A stretch of DNA of 64,000 nucleotides, taken from NCBI RefSeq assembly GCF_035998675.1, contig NZ_DASYHI010000014.1:165067-229066 (forward strand), written 5' to 3'. A program made the translations under genes and the position numbers. Below the pieces are notes generated by a model. That model did no database searches and was not told the origin of the DNA. It saw only the letters and a program-made list of their open reading frames with translations. Numbering within the stretch: the first letter of the stretch is position 1; every line of letters starts with the position of its first letter. Origin of the DNA: Telluribacter sp035998675. GTDB lineage: Bacteria; Bacteroidota; Bacteroidia; Cytophagales; Spirosomataceae. Shown piece after piece: positions 1 to 7,589 of this stretch.

Positions 1-241
1 CCGCTACCAGCTTGTGTACATAGCGGTTAAGGGTTCGACCTCCGGCCGCCCGGATATTCAGGGAGCGGTACCCCTGGATCACCGAACCTTTAATAATACT
101 TCCCTCTTTCGGGTCGTTCTGGAAGCTTTTCAAGCGACCATAGTTCGAAACTTCATAATGGGGGGCATCTTCAATTTCATGAAAATTGATTCTCTTCCAC
201 ACCTCATTCCAGTAATTTCCGTTTTTCTTGGAATCATTCAT
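1..241 (-). CDS. NUMOD4 domain protein, C-terminus cut by window edge
   Basis: Reading the minus strand from an ATG at 239-241, the frame stays open to the left edge, giving the first 80 residues of a protein. The segment W-N-E-V-W-K-R-I, then APHYEVSNYGRLKSF, then IIKGSVIQGYRSLNI, then RYVHKLVA matches the NUMOD4 motif (W..I, YEVSNxGRxxS, GY..v.L, vHrLVA). This motif binds DNA in HNH homing-type nucleases and also occurs in stand-alone Bacteroidota proteins. Whether an HNH domain follows cannot be seen. No Shine-Dalgarno precedes the ATG, as is normal for the phylum. Motif recognition is confident; function is not. Confidence 0.75.
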   Translation of the reverse strand, partial: MNDSKKNGNYWNEVWKRINFHEIEDAPHYEVSNYGRLKSFQNDPKEGSIIKGSVIQGYRSLNIRAAGGRTLNRYVHKLVA

Positions 242-494
242 GGGGCTGATCGTTAAGATAAGTTTGTTTAATTTAATCTATAACTGCTTAAACAAAGATA
301 AGGTTTTTGAAAGTATAAAAAAATTAAATAAATTAGTTATAAGGCTATTAGCTGACGTATAGTGTAAGGTATTGTGCATGCTTACTTATACAAGTACAGG
401 GGGTACATAACCTATTGGCGGAGCCTAACAGAAACCTTTCCTTTTTTGAACTGTTCTTAACATACGTTTAAATGTGTAGATAAGATGATTTTTT

Positions 495-854
495 ATGAAG
501 AAAACACTCATTCTTGGAGCCAGTACCAATCCGGCCCGTTATGCCTACATAGCGGCGCATCGTTTAAAAGGATTCGGACATCCCATAGTACCGATTGGCC
601 TCAAAAAAGGAGAGGTAGCCGGTGAAACAATAGAAACCGAGAAAGTTGAGATAGACGATATTGATACGGTGACGCTCTACGTAGGTCCGCGCAATCAGCC
701 GGAGTACTACGACTATATTCTGTCGCTCAAGCCAAGAAGGGTCATATTTAATCCGGGAACGGAAAATGATGAACTGGAACGGATGTTAAGGGAGGAAGGT
801 ATTCAACCCCTGCACGCCTGTACCCTGGTGATGCTGTCGATGGGGCAGTATTGA
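495..854 (+). CDS. CoA-binding domain protein (YccU-like)
   Basis: 119 residues forming a single Rossmann-like CoA-binding domain. It starts with KKTLILGASTNPARYAYIAA, a glycine-rich nucleotide loop typical of this family (succinyl-CoA synthetase alpha-like fold), and later has YVGPRNQPEYYDYI and RVIFNPGTEN, which fit the small stand-alone CoA-binding proteins such as E. coli YccU. Length is normal for Bacteroidota members. The biological role of the family is not established. It is the only plus-strand gene in the first 5.7 kb, so it is probably transcribed alone. The 195 bp after it, up to fabH, show no gene. Confidence 0.85.
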   Translation: MKKTLILGASTNPARYAYIAAHRLKGFGHPIVPIGLKKGEVAGETIETEKVEIDDIDTVTLYVGPRNQPEYYDYILSLKPRRVIFNPGTENDELERMLREEGIQPLHACTLVMLSMGQY

Positions 855-1049
855 TTCAAATGCGGAAGAGAGAAAGAGCGGAAGAGTGAGAATTTCGGAT
901 TCGATTTTTGAAGTAGGGTAAGGGAGCTTTGGGCGGCGGCACCATAGGAAAACTCTTTTCGGCACCTTTAATCTTTCTTTTTTCCACCCGGGTTTAGACA
1001 ACGCACAACGACCGCTCTTTCACTCATTCACAATTCACTTTTCGCACCT

Positions 1050-2051
1050 TTACCACCTTATGAGGGCCGAGGCCCAGGTGAAACCACTGCCGAAAGCGGC
1101 CAGGCAGAGCAGGTCGCCCTCCTGTATACGTCCCTGTTCCCAGGCTTCGGTGAGGGCTATGGGTATAGAAGCGGCCGTAGTATTGCCAAATCGCTGAATA
1201 TTGTTTACTACCTGCTCTTCGGCTAGCCCCATTTGCTGCCTGACGTACTCACTGATACGTAGGTTGGCCTGGTGGGGCACCAGCAGGTTAATATCTTCGG
1301 CCTGCAGCCCATTGGCGGCCAGGGCTTCCTGAATAACTTCCGAGAAACGTACCACCGCGTGCTTGAAAACGGCGTTGCCGTTCATGACCACATCAAAACC
1401 ACCTTCGTCGACCATTTCTTTGGTGGCCGCCCGCGACGGGCGACTGCTCCCGGGCTCCCGTACGTAGAGGTCTTCGGCGTAGCGGCCGTCGGCGTGCAGG
1501 TGCGTGGAAAGAATGCGATGCTCGGCATCCGGAGTGGCCTGTAGGACGGCGGCTCCCGCGCCATCGCCGAATATGACGGCCACGTTACGACCGGCGGTAC
1601 TCTTGTTGATCCAGGTAGACTGTATCTCCGAACCTACCACCAAGGCTGTTCGGTACATACCCGATTTAAGAAATTGGTCGGCAATGGAGAGCGCGTAAAC
1701 AAACCCTGAACACTGCTCCCGAATATCAATAACGGGTTTGCCATCCATGCCCAGTTCCCGCTGCATCAGAAAGGCCGAGCCAGGAAAAAAGTAGTCCGGC
1801 GTAATTGTTGCGTACACGATCACATCCACGTCGGCAGGCGTGAGCCGGGCCCGTTCGAGGGCCTGCCTCGAAGCTGCCGCTGCCATGCTGGCATTAGTAT
1901 CTTTGCCGTAGGTGAAGTACCTGCGCTCACGGATGCCGGTCCGTTCCTGAATCCACTCATCAGAGGTTTCCATCCATTGAGTGAGGTCGTTGTTCGTTAC
2001 CACATGCTCAGGTACATAGTAGCCAAGTCCTGTGATCCGGGAGTAAGTCAT
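1050..2051 (-). CDS. fabH: 3-oxoacyl-ACP synthase III (KAS III)
   Basis: 333 residues. KAS III condenses acetyl-CoA (or branched acyl-CoA) with malonyl-ACP to start fatty acid synthesis in the cytoplasm. The full catalytic triad is visible: Cys114 in REQCSGFVYAL, His260 in VPHQANLRIS and Asn290 in FGNTTAASIP. The frame is open upstream to 2123, but the ATG at 2049-2051 gives the family-like start MTYSRITGLGYYVPE, and the upstream extension is low-complexity. It lies 52 bp downstream of purS on the same strand and may be co-transcribed with it. Bacteroidota often carry several FabH paralogs, so this could be a secondary copy. Confidence 0.93.
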   Translation of the reverse strand: MTYSRITGLGYYVPEHVVTNNDLTQWMETSDEWIQERTGIRERRYFTYGKDTNASMAAAASRQALERARLTPADVDVIVYATITPDYFFPGSAFLMQRELGMDGKPVIDIREQCSGFVYALSIADQFLKSGMYRTALVVGSEIQSTWINKSTAGRNVAVIFGDGAGAAVLQATPDAEHRILSTHLHADGRYAEDLYVREPGSSRPSRAATKEMVDEGGFDVVMNGNAVFKHAVVRFSEVIQEALAANGLQAEDINLLVPHQANLRISEYVRQQMGLAEEQVVNNIQRFGNTTAASIPIALTEAWEQGRIQEGDLLCLAAFGSGFTWASALIRW

Positions 2052-2103
2052 GTGCTGAATAAGCAAATAAAAAGAAAAGGATAGGGGGGCTACGCGGGCC
2101 GCC

Positions 2104-2355
2104 CTACGCGGGGCGTACCTCAAAGGTAAATTCTTCCATGATCAGGTTGGCCAGCAGCTTTTCGCAGGCAGTCCGGACTTTGCCCTCTGCCTCGGCAGCA
2201 TCAGCGGCCTCGAGCCGTAGGGTAATGTGTTTTCCAATGCGCACGTCGGCTACCTGATCAATACCCAGGTTGTGCAGCCCCAGTTTAACGGCTTTTCCCT
2301 GTGGATCAAGGATTTCCTTCATCGGCATGACGTTGATATCAGCAATAAATTCCAT
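2104..2355 (-). CDS. purS: Phosphoribosylformylglycinamidine synthase subunit PurS
   Basis: 83 residues, the normal PurS size. PurS is the small bridging subunit of the three-part PurSQL enzyme that converts FGAR to FGAM in purine synthesis. The core MKEILDPQGKAVKLGLHNLG followed by VADVRIGKHITL is diagnostic of the family. purQ and purL are not nearby, so the complex is encoded at dispersed loci or purL is elsewhere. It is followed by fabH and preceded, after about 95 bp, by pssA, all on the minus strand. Confidence 0.92.
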   Translation of the reverse strand: MEFIADINVMPMKEILDPQGKAVKLGLHNLGIDQVADVRIGKHITLRLEAADAAEAEGKVRTACEKLLANLIMEEFTFEVRPA

Positions 2356-2450
2356 GAGTTAACTATGAAGTAGTAAATTAAACAGCGGCACTGTTAGTAC
2401 CCGTGGGTAAATGAAAGCGCAAAATTGCAACAAATTGTATCTATTACCAA

Positions 2451-3152
2451 TTACGATTTGGAATACATAAGCTTAAGTACCAGCGACAGTACTACATAAA
2501 GCGCAACTATAAGCGGCACCGCCAGTACCCCCAGCCACAGCAACAAAACCAGCGAAACCAGCAAAAACGAATAACGTACTTCATTGCCCGGCCAGCCAAA
2601 CGATTTAAACTTTAATGCAAATAAGGGCAGCTCTACCACCAGTAAAAAAGACATGACAGCCGTAAAAATCAGCAGATGGGTAGTATCTACAATAATGGAC
2701 CGCCAGGGTTCGCCGTAGAAGTGAACAATAACCGGCAACGATGCTACCAGCAGGGCATTGGCGGGTGTAGGTACCCCAATGAACTGGTCGCTCTGACGGG
2801 GGTCAATATTGAACTTGGCCAGTCGCAGGGCCGAAAATACCGCCAGCGAAAACGCCAGGTAGGCTTGCCAGATGCCCGGCAGGTCGGGTATACTTTCCAT
2901 CAGGAGCTGATACACAATAATGGCGGGAAGTACGCCAAAAGTAGTCATGTCGGCCATGGAATCCAGTTCTTTGCCAATAGGCGAAGCTACGTGCAGGAGC
3001 CGGGCCACAAAGCCATCCAGAAAATCAAATATTGCCGCCAGGCCAATAAGAGCGCAGGACAGGACCAGGTTGTTGTGGAAAGCTTCTACTATACCTACAC
3101 AGCCGCAGAGCAGGTTGGCGCAGGTAAGGGCATTGGGTAGGTGACGCTTCAT
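2451..3152 (-). CDS. pssA: CDP-diacylglycerol--serine O-phosphatidyltransferase
   Basis: 233 residues with several hydrophobic membrane segments. The CDP-alcohol phosphatidyltransferase signature DG-x2-AR-x8-G-x3-D-x3-D is complete: FLDGFVARLLHVASPIGKE followed by LDSMADMTTFG. The start MKRHLPNALTCANLLCGCVG and the later PTPANALLVASLP fit PssA rather than PgsA. The enzyme makes phosphatidylserine, the precursor of phosphatidylethanolamine, in the inner membrane. The substrate gene for CDP-DAG, cdsA, lies at 30.9 kb in this window. The upstream neighbour (MBL hydrolase) is 51 bp away on the same strand. Confidence 0.93.
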   Translation of the reverse strand: MKRHLPNALTCANLLCGCVGIVEAFHNNLVLSCALIGLAAIFDFLDGFVARLLHVASPIGKELDSMADMTTFGVLPAIIVYQLLMESIPDLPGIWQAYLAFSLAVFSALRLAKFNIDPRQSDQFIGVPTPANALLVASLPVIVHFYGEPWRSIIVDTTHLLIFTAVMSFLLVVELPLFALKFKSFGWPGNEVRYSFLLVSLVLLLWLGVLAVPLIVALYVVLSLVLKLMYSKS

Positions 3153-3203
3153 GTGAGGAGGAGAAATAGAGCGATTAGTTGGCTACTGGAAAAGTATTCA
3201 CCC

Positions 3204-3848
3204 TTAGGAATTGGTAAGAAACGGATTGTGTTTTTTCTCAAACCCAATGGTGGTAGGTTCCATGTGGCCGGCGTATACAGTGTAGTCGTCGCCCAGGGGG
3301 AATAGCTTGGTACAAATACTCCGCAGAAGCGTATTGTGGTCGCCACCGGGCAGGTCGGTACGGCCAATACTCTGGCGGAACAGGACATCTCCCCCCATTA
3401 CAAAGCGCTGCTCATCCTGCACAAAAGCCACGTGACCCGGTGCATGGCCCGGCACGTGCAGGACCCGTAGCGACGAGTTTCCAAATGTGACCACATCTCC
3501 CTCTTCTAACCACTGTTCTACCTCGGGCTCATCAAAACCCGGGAAGCCGTAGTTAGGCGCGTATACTTTCACGGCTTTGAGAAGAGGCTCGTCAATTGGA
3601 TGCAGGCTAAAAGGGATACCGTATTTTCTTTTGAGGTAGGCTATACCGAGTACATGGTCAATGTGGGCGTGGGTATTAATTATTTGTACCGGCTTCAGGT
3701 TATTGCTCTGTACATAAGTATTAAGTACATCGTGCTCCTGCTGATTATGGTTGCCTGGGTCCACAAAAATGGCCTCGCCCGTTTCGTCGTGGAGTACAAA
3801 CGTATTTTCGGCAAAAGGATTAAATGTAAAAGACTCTATATGGATCAT
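3204..3848 (-). CDS. Metallo-beta-lactamase fold hydrolase (glyoxalase II-like)
   Basis: 214 residues from the ATG at 3846-3848 (MIHIESFTFNPFAENTFV). A longer frame to 3992 exists, but its extra part crosses the terminator of the upstream gene, so it is rejected. The zinc ligands are present: NTHAHIDH (HxHxDH), the His in VPGHAPGHVAF, the Asp in VMGGDVLF and the His in VYAGHMEPTT. The fold and length fit the small hydroxyacylglutathione hydrolase-like proteins common in Bacteroidota. The true substrate is unknown; a thioester such as S-lactoyl- or other acyl-thiol conjugate is a reasonable guess. Confidence 0.88.
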   Translation of the reverse strand: MIHIESFTFNPFAENTFVLHDETGEAIFVDPGNHNQQEHDVLNTYVQSNNLKPVQIINTHAHIDHVLGIAYLKRKYGIPFSLHPIDEPLLKAVKVYAPNYGFPGFDEPEVEQWLEEGDVVTFGNSSLRVLHVPGHAPGHVAFVQDEQRFVMGGDVLFRQSIGRTDLPGGDHNTLLRSICTKLFPLGDDYTVYAGHMEPTTIGFEKKHNPFLTNS

Positions 3849-3954
3849 ACCTGGGGTTAATCGTTGGTAGGAGGGCGAAGTTAAGAAACTGTTGGGAAAC
3901 AGAATAGCGCCGGGGGTATATTCATAAGGAGCGGTATTTTTACCGGGCACAAAA

Positions 3955-3981
3955 AAAGAGCCGCTACGGGAGCGGCTCTTT
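3955..3981 (-). terminator. Rho-independent terminator of the 4003-4704 gene
   Basis: An 11-bp perfect stem (AAAGAGCCGCT / AGCGGCTCTTT) with a 5-nt loop. On the minus strand it is followed by a run of seven T. It lies 21 bp downstream of the lipoprotein stop codon. Confidence 0.85.
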
Positions 3982-4002
3982 CCTGACAACAAAGTTAGGA
4001 CC

Positions 4003-4704
4003 TTACTTTATGACGGCCTTTATCTTGTCGTAATAAAGGGTTGATTTTCCTTCAAATCCGGAGTCGGTACCTACGCACAGCCAGATTTCACCGTTGGCGT
4101 TAGGCTTCACTGAAACGGGGGTTTCGGAGTTGGTACGCTTTACGAGTTTATACACGAAGTCTTCTACCCCGTTGCTTACATCGCCAATTACAATCATTTC
4201 TTTACCACCTACTGCCTGCTGACCTTTGTCAATGGTTACGGTGTAGAAATCATCAACCAGTTTTTTAACCGGCTCGTTGGGCGAAGCACCCGCTTTCAGG
4301 TACACCGAGCTACCGGGCGAGCCACCGATACCTACGCTATTGGCGGGGTAGTCGGTACCCAGGTCAATCTCGAACGTAACCTTGTAGGTACGGCTGGGGT
4401 CTAAGCCGGTCACCTTTCTTTTCAGGTACATAAACATGTCATCACTACGGTTGTGGCCTTCAATTTTCATGGCTTTTTTGCTGGCATCCAGCGCCGCCGG
4501 AAGCGAAGCCCGTTCCAGCTTGAACTCCATGATGTCGTCCTGCTGGGTAGAGTACTCGGCAAAGTCTCCTGACCAGTCGTCGGTACCACTTTCAAAGTCT
4601 GAGACTACTGTTTTCTCGGCGTCAACTGCATCTTTCTGAGGGTCACAAGCTGACAGGTTTACCACTGCCAGGGCTGCGCAGCCCCACCACATCCATTTCT
4701 TCAT
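4003..4704 (-). CDS. Putative secreted lipoprotein, carbohydrate-binding-like
   Basis: 233 residues. The N-terminus is a lipoprotein signal with lipobox NLSAC near residues 16-20, so it should be anchored in the membrane, probably on the periplasmic side or the cell surface. The mature part begins with VVSDFESGTDDWSGDFAEYS, typical of beta-sandwich carbohydrate-binding-module-like domains, and contains repeated beta-strand-rich segments such as TYKVTFEIDLGTDYP and the C-terminal STLYYDKIKAVIK. I recognise the general type but no specific family. It stands alone between a terminator and the RsmI-like gene. Confidence 0.75.
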   Translation of the reverse strand: MKKWMWWGCAALAVVNLSACDPQKDAVDAEKTVVSDFESGTDDWSGDFAEYSTQQDDIMEFKLERASLPAALDASKKAMKIEGHNRSDDMFMYLKRKVTGLDPSRTYKVTFEIDLGTDYPANSVGIGGSPGSSVYLKAGASPNEPVKKLVDDFYTVTIDKGQQAVGGKEMIVIGDVSNGVEDFVYKLVKRTNSETPVSVKPNANGEIWLCVGTDSGFEGKSTLYYDKIKAVIK

Positions 4705-4846
4705 GGCGATAAATTGTTTGTTGAGTTAGGTGATTAAAAAATTAAAGAACTACCTAAAAGAGCAACCCCCGGACGGAGAGGTTGGAATGGTAAAACGAAA
4801 TATTTTATAAATGATTGGCTTACTGGAAAATAGAGCGCGGAAAAAT

Positions 4847-5566
4847 TTAGCCGAGCAGAAAGATGGTCGGTTTCTTGTGCAGGTCGGGTTTCTGCTGCTT
4901 CCAGGCCCGGATGGGGAGGGTACGTACCAGCTCGTCGGGGGCGGTAAGGTTGCAGGCAATGCAGAGCCGGGTATCGGGGAGGCAAGCCTCCAGAATGGCT
5001 TCCAGGAGCTGATTGTTACGAAAAGGGGTTTCCATAAAAAGTTGGGTCTGATGCCGCTGGCTGGCTTCCCGCTCCAGCTGCTGAATGGCTTTGCGGCGTT
5101 GTACCTTATCAATGGGCAAGTACCCGTGGAAAGCAAAGGACTGTCCACTCATGCCGGAGGCCATCAGCGCCAGCAGGATAGACGAAGGCCCCACCAGCGG
5201 TACTACCTTATACCCCAGCTGGTGGGCCAGCCCCACGGCCACCGCACCGGGGTCGGCCACGCCGGGGCAGCCCGCCTCCGACAGTATCCCAACCCGGGTG
5301 CCCGCCGGAAGCTGACGAAGGTGCTCATACGTCTGGAACTCGGGGGTATCCTTGTTCAATTCAAAAAATTGCAGTTCATCAATGACTTTCCCGAGCCGGA
5401 GGCTACTGATAAAGCGGCGGGCGGTCCGTACATTCTCCACCAAAAAATGGTCCAGTTGGCCTACTACTTCCAGAATTTGTGGGCTAAGTACCTGCGGTGC
5501 GGTATCTTCCGCCAGTACGGTAGGGATGAGGTAGAGCGTGGTAGCAGCGGGTTGTTGGTTATTCAT
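4847..5566 (-). CDS. RsmI-like SAM-dependent methyltransferase (tetrapyrrole methylase fold)
   Basis: 239 residues. The tetrapyrrole-methylase/RsmI fold shows in TRVGILSEAGCPGVADPGA, the glycine-rich SAM loop, and VPLVGPSSILLALMASGMSG, which corresponds to the GPSA...SGL motif. RsmI 2'-O-methylates C1402 of 16S rRNA, but the N-terminus here (LYLIPTVLAEDTAP instead of VVATPIGNLED) differs from canonical RsmI. It therefore belongs to the divergent Bacteroidota paralog of unknown substrate. It is transcribed divergently from the lipoprotein pair at 5.7 kb, and a TACCTTTG -7 element sits upstream. Confidence 0.85.
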   Translation of the reverse strand: MNNQQPAATTLYLIPTVLAEDTAPQVLSPQILEVVGQLDHFLVENVRTARRFISSLRLGKVIDELQFFELNKDTPEFQTYEHLRQLPAGTRVGILSEAGCPGVADPGAVAVGLAHQLGYKVVPLVGPSSILLALMASGMSGQSFAFHGYLPIDKVQRRKAIQQLEREASQRHQTQLFMETPFRNNQLLEAILEACLPDTRLCIACNLTAPDELVRTLPIRAWKQQKPDLHKKPTIFLLG

Positions 5567-5607
5567 AGGTGGCGGACCAGGTACCTGGTTAGGTTGTTGC
5601 GTAGGTA

Positions 5608-5615
5608 CAAAGGTA
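5608..5615 (-). promoter_or_regulatory. Bacteroidota -7 element upstream of the RsmI-like gene
   Basis: On the minus strand the sequence reads TACCTTTG, an exact TAnnTTTG match, about 42 bp upstream of the ATG at 5566. No clear TTG -33 box is found; that position falls in the inverted repeat at 5625-5655. Confidence 0.45.
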
Positions 5616-5624
5616 AAGCATTTA

Positions 5625-5655
5625 CCGGGAGGTACTATTCTTAAGTACCTCCCGG
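5625..5655. repeat. 12-bp perfect inverted repeat between divergent genes
   Basis: CCGGGAGGTACT and AGTACCTCCCGG flank a 7-nt AT-rich spacer. It overlaps the expected -33 zone of the minus-strand promoter at 5608-5615 and lies upstream of the lipoprotein pair. It has no T-run, so an operator or structured element is more likely than a terminator. Confidence 0.55.
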
Positions 5656-5736
5656 CCGGTGGTAGAAAATCTTTATTGTAACTTCCAACCTTTTACCCTG
5701 AAATCGGCTCTTTATCTAAACAATACCAACTACTTT

Positions 5737-6180
5737 ATGATGCTTAGGTACCTGAACTTTGTGCTGTTTCTATTGCTGATGTGGGGGTGCCAGGACAAGC
5801 ACATAACGCCCGAAGTACTCAAACCCCTGGCGGGTACCTGGCGACTGGCAGCCTACGAGCAAACGCTTAACGGAAAAACTAAATGGGTAGAGGTACCCGC
5901 CGCCGTGGGAACGGCCGCGGGAGCCAGCACCCTTAGCTTCCGGTTTGATGGCGTAGTACTTGATTCCAAAGGGCTGCCTGCCTGTTGTGGTCCATCGGCG
6001 TTGCGTATCAATGGTACAACCTTTGCTATTGAGCCAAAAGCAGCGTTACCCGACAATCCTCAATGCCACCTGATTGATTGTATAGGTTGTGGCGTTCTAC
6101 ATATAGAAGTGGCGGGTAATGAGTTTATAAGTAGCTGCCAAAGCGGAAATATCGGGAAGAGCAGGTACGTGCGGATATAA
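5737..6180 (+). CDS. Small cysteine-rich lipoprotein, copy 1
   Basis: 147 residues from the first ATG of a double ATG at 5737/5740 (MMLRYLNFVLFLLLMWGCQDK). The lipobox is MWGC, and a longer upstream frame is rejected because it would bury the signal peptide. The mature part has PEVLKPLAGTWRLAAYEQT, resembling the lipocalin-like small lipoproteins of Bacteroidota, then a cysteine pair in LPACCGPSALRING and further cysteines in CHLIDCIGCGVLHIEV. The next gene is a close paralog. Function unknown; conserved cysteines suggest disulfides or metal binding in an extracytoplasmic location. Confidence 0.8.
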   Translation: MMLRYLNFVLFLLLMWGCQDKHITPEVLKPLAGTWRLAAYEQTLNGKTKWVEVPAAVGTAAGASTLSFRFDGVVLDSKGLPACCGPSALRINGTTFAIEPKAALPDNPQCHLIDCIGCGVLHIEVAGNEFISSCQSGNIGKSRYVRI

Positions 6181-6218
6181 AGACATTACTCTTGTAAAGA
6201 ATAAATTAGACCAGACTG

Positions 6219-6647
6219 ATGAAGTACCTGAACTATTGTTTGCTGTTGCTGTTTTTGTGGGGCTGCCGCGACCGTGAGGTTTCACCGGAAGTGGTAAAAC
6301 CGCTGGTAGGTACCTGGCATCTGGCCGCCTACGAGGAAACGCAAAACGGAAAGACAGTCTGGGTCGAATTACCCGCAGGACAAGGCTACACGCTACAAAT
6401 CCGGGAAGATGGTGTACTGCTGAATGAAGCCGGCCTGCCCATCTGCTGCGGGCCGTCGGCGCTGCGTATCAACGGAAATTTTTTTCGGATTCAACCCAAG
6501 GGTACTTTGCCCGAAAATCCTGCCTGCGCGCTTGCCCTTTGTGCGACCTGTGAAGTATGGCATATTGACGTTCGAAATGAGGGGCAGGAGTTTTTCTTCA
6601 CCTGCCCGAACAGCAATTCGGGAAAGAGCAGATTCGTCCGCTTGTAA
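6219..6647 (+). CDS. Small cysteine-rich lipoprotein, copy 2 (tandem paralog)
   Basis: 142 residues, starting MKYLNYCLLLLFLWGCRDR with lipobox LWGC. It shares with the preceding gene PEVVKPLVGTWHLAAYEET, LPICCGPSALRING and the C-terminal GKSRFVRL, so the two arose by tandem duplication 38 bp apart. The cysteine pattern is kept (CC pair, then CALALCATC), with changed spacing and residues around it. Both are probably co-transcribed. It converges on the esterase gene with only 7 bp between stops. Confidence 0.8.
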   Translation: MKYLNYCLLLLFLWGCRDREVSPEVVKPLVGTWHLAAYEETQNGKTVWVELPAGQGYTLQIREDGVLLNEAGLPICCGPSALRINGNFFRIQPKGTLPENPACALALCATCEVWHIDVRNEGQEFFFTCPNSNSGKSRFVRL

Positions 6648-6654
6648 TACCTCC

Positions 6655-7425
6655 CTAGCTCTTCATAAATTTCACCAATGACTCCATAAAAGCCTTTGGC
6701 TGTTCGGCGTGAATCCAATGTCCCGCTCCGGCTATAGTATCAAGTACCGCATTGGGAAAAATTTTCTGAATAGCCTCCCAATCCGAATCCAGTACGTAAT
6801 CGGACTTCGCACCGCGCATAAATAGGGTAGGGGCCGAAATGGGCCCGCTGGCCGAAACAGCTACGCCGACGTTCTCAATATCTCGGGTAAGAACCGGCAG
6901 ATTAAACCGCCAGGCAAAGGTGTCGTCGTCGGTACGGTACAGGTTTTTGAGCAGAAACTGTCGCACCCCCAGGTTAGGCTCGTGTTGAGCAAATAGCTCA
7001 TCGGCCTGGTTCCGGCCTTCCAGTTCGTTGAGTGGAATAGTATTCAGCCCTTTCAGAATTTCCCCGTGGTGGACCGGGTAGGCTTTGGGGGCCATATCCA
7101 CCACCACCAGCTTATCAAAGGTACCGGGGTAGGTAACCGCGTACTGCATGACCGTCTTGCCGCCCATCGAGTGCCCCAGCAGTATTGGGTTACTGAGTTG
7201 GTGCTCTTCCAGAAAGGCTTTCAGGTCAGCCGCCATGTGTTCGTAGGAAAAATCCTCGTGGTGCCCCGAGCGACCGTGATTGCGCTGGTCAATCAGGTAT
7301 ACCGAGTACCCCTGGTCAGCCATGGTTTTACTCAGCGACAGCCAGTTATCCAACGACCCGAACAAGCCGTGCAGAATCAGAAGCGGCTGCCCCGTTTCTC
7401 CTATTTTCTTATAATTAAGCTCCAT
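6655..7425 (-). CDS. Alpha/beta hydrolase (YbfF-like esterase)
   Basis: 256 residues with the full alpha/beta-hydrolase layout: LLILHGLFGSLDNW oxyanion loop, DQRNHGRSGH, nucleophile Ser86 in LLGHSMGGK, and a catalytic His in GAGHWIHAEQP near the C-terminus. The HGLFGS and DQRNHG motifs are typical of the YbfF esterase subgroup, which hydrolyses short acyl esters or acyl-CoA thioesters. No signal peptide, so cytoplasmic. Genomic context does not identify the substrate. Confidence 0.88.
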   Translation of the reverse strand: MELNYKKIGETGQPLLILHGLFGSLDNWLSLSKTMADQGYSVYLIDQRNHGRSGHHEDFSYEHMAADLKAFLEEHQLSNPILLGHSMGGKTVMQYAVTYPGTFDKLVVVDMAPKAYPVHHGEILKGLNTIPLNELEGRNQADELFAQHEPNLGVRQFLLKNLYRTDDDTFAWRFNLPVLTRDIENVGVAVSASGPISAPTLFMRGAKSDYVLDSDWEAIQKIFPNAVLDTIAGAGHWIHAEQPKAFMESLVKFMKS

Positions 7426-7436
7426 GTGTATTTAGT

Positions 7437-7471
7437 GAGTGGATGAGTGAATGAGTGGATGAGTGAATGAG
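7437..7471. repeat. Short tandem repeat, 16-bp unit
   Basis: GAGTGGATGAGTGAAT occurs twice in direct succession (7437-7452, 7453-7468) followed by a third GAG. It lies just upstream of the esterase gene and could vary by slippage. No function assigned. Confidence 0.8.
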
Positions 7472-7589
7472 CCGCCGCCTTTCTTCCTTTTTATTCAACA
7501 TTCGCAACGGAGAACCGTCTGCAATCGAAACTCAACAATAAACTGCCTTTCGTAACTTTCCTCCTTTCGCACCCTTCCTCCTTTCCTCC

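Noticed and set aside
14..256. Plus-strand frame at the left edge
   Set aside because: It is antisense to the NUMOD4 protein, whose motifs are clear on the minus strand.
786..1001. Minus-strand 71-codon frame near fabH
   Set aside because: Overlaps the end of the CoA-binding gene and has no motif or signal.
4811..5644. Plus-strand frame opposite the RsmI-like methylase
   Set aside because: Antisense to a gene with recognisable SAM-binding motifs; no protein family seen.
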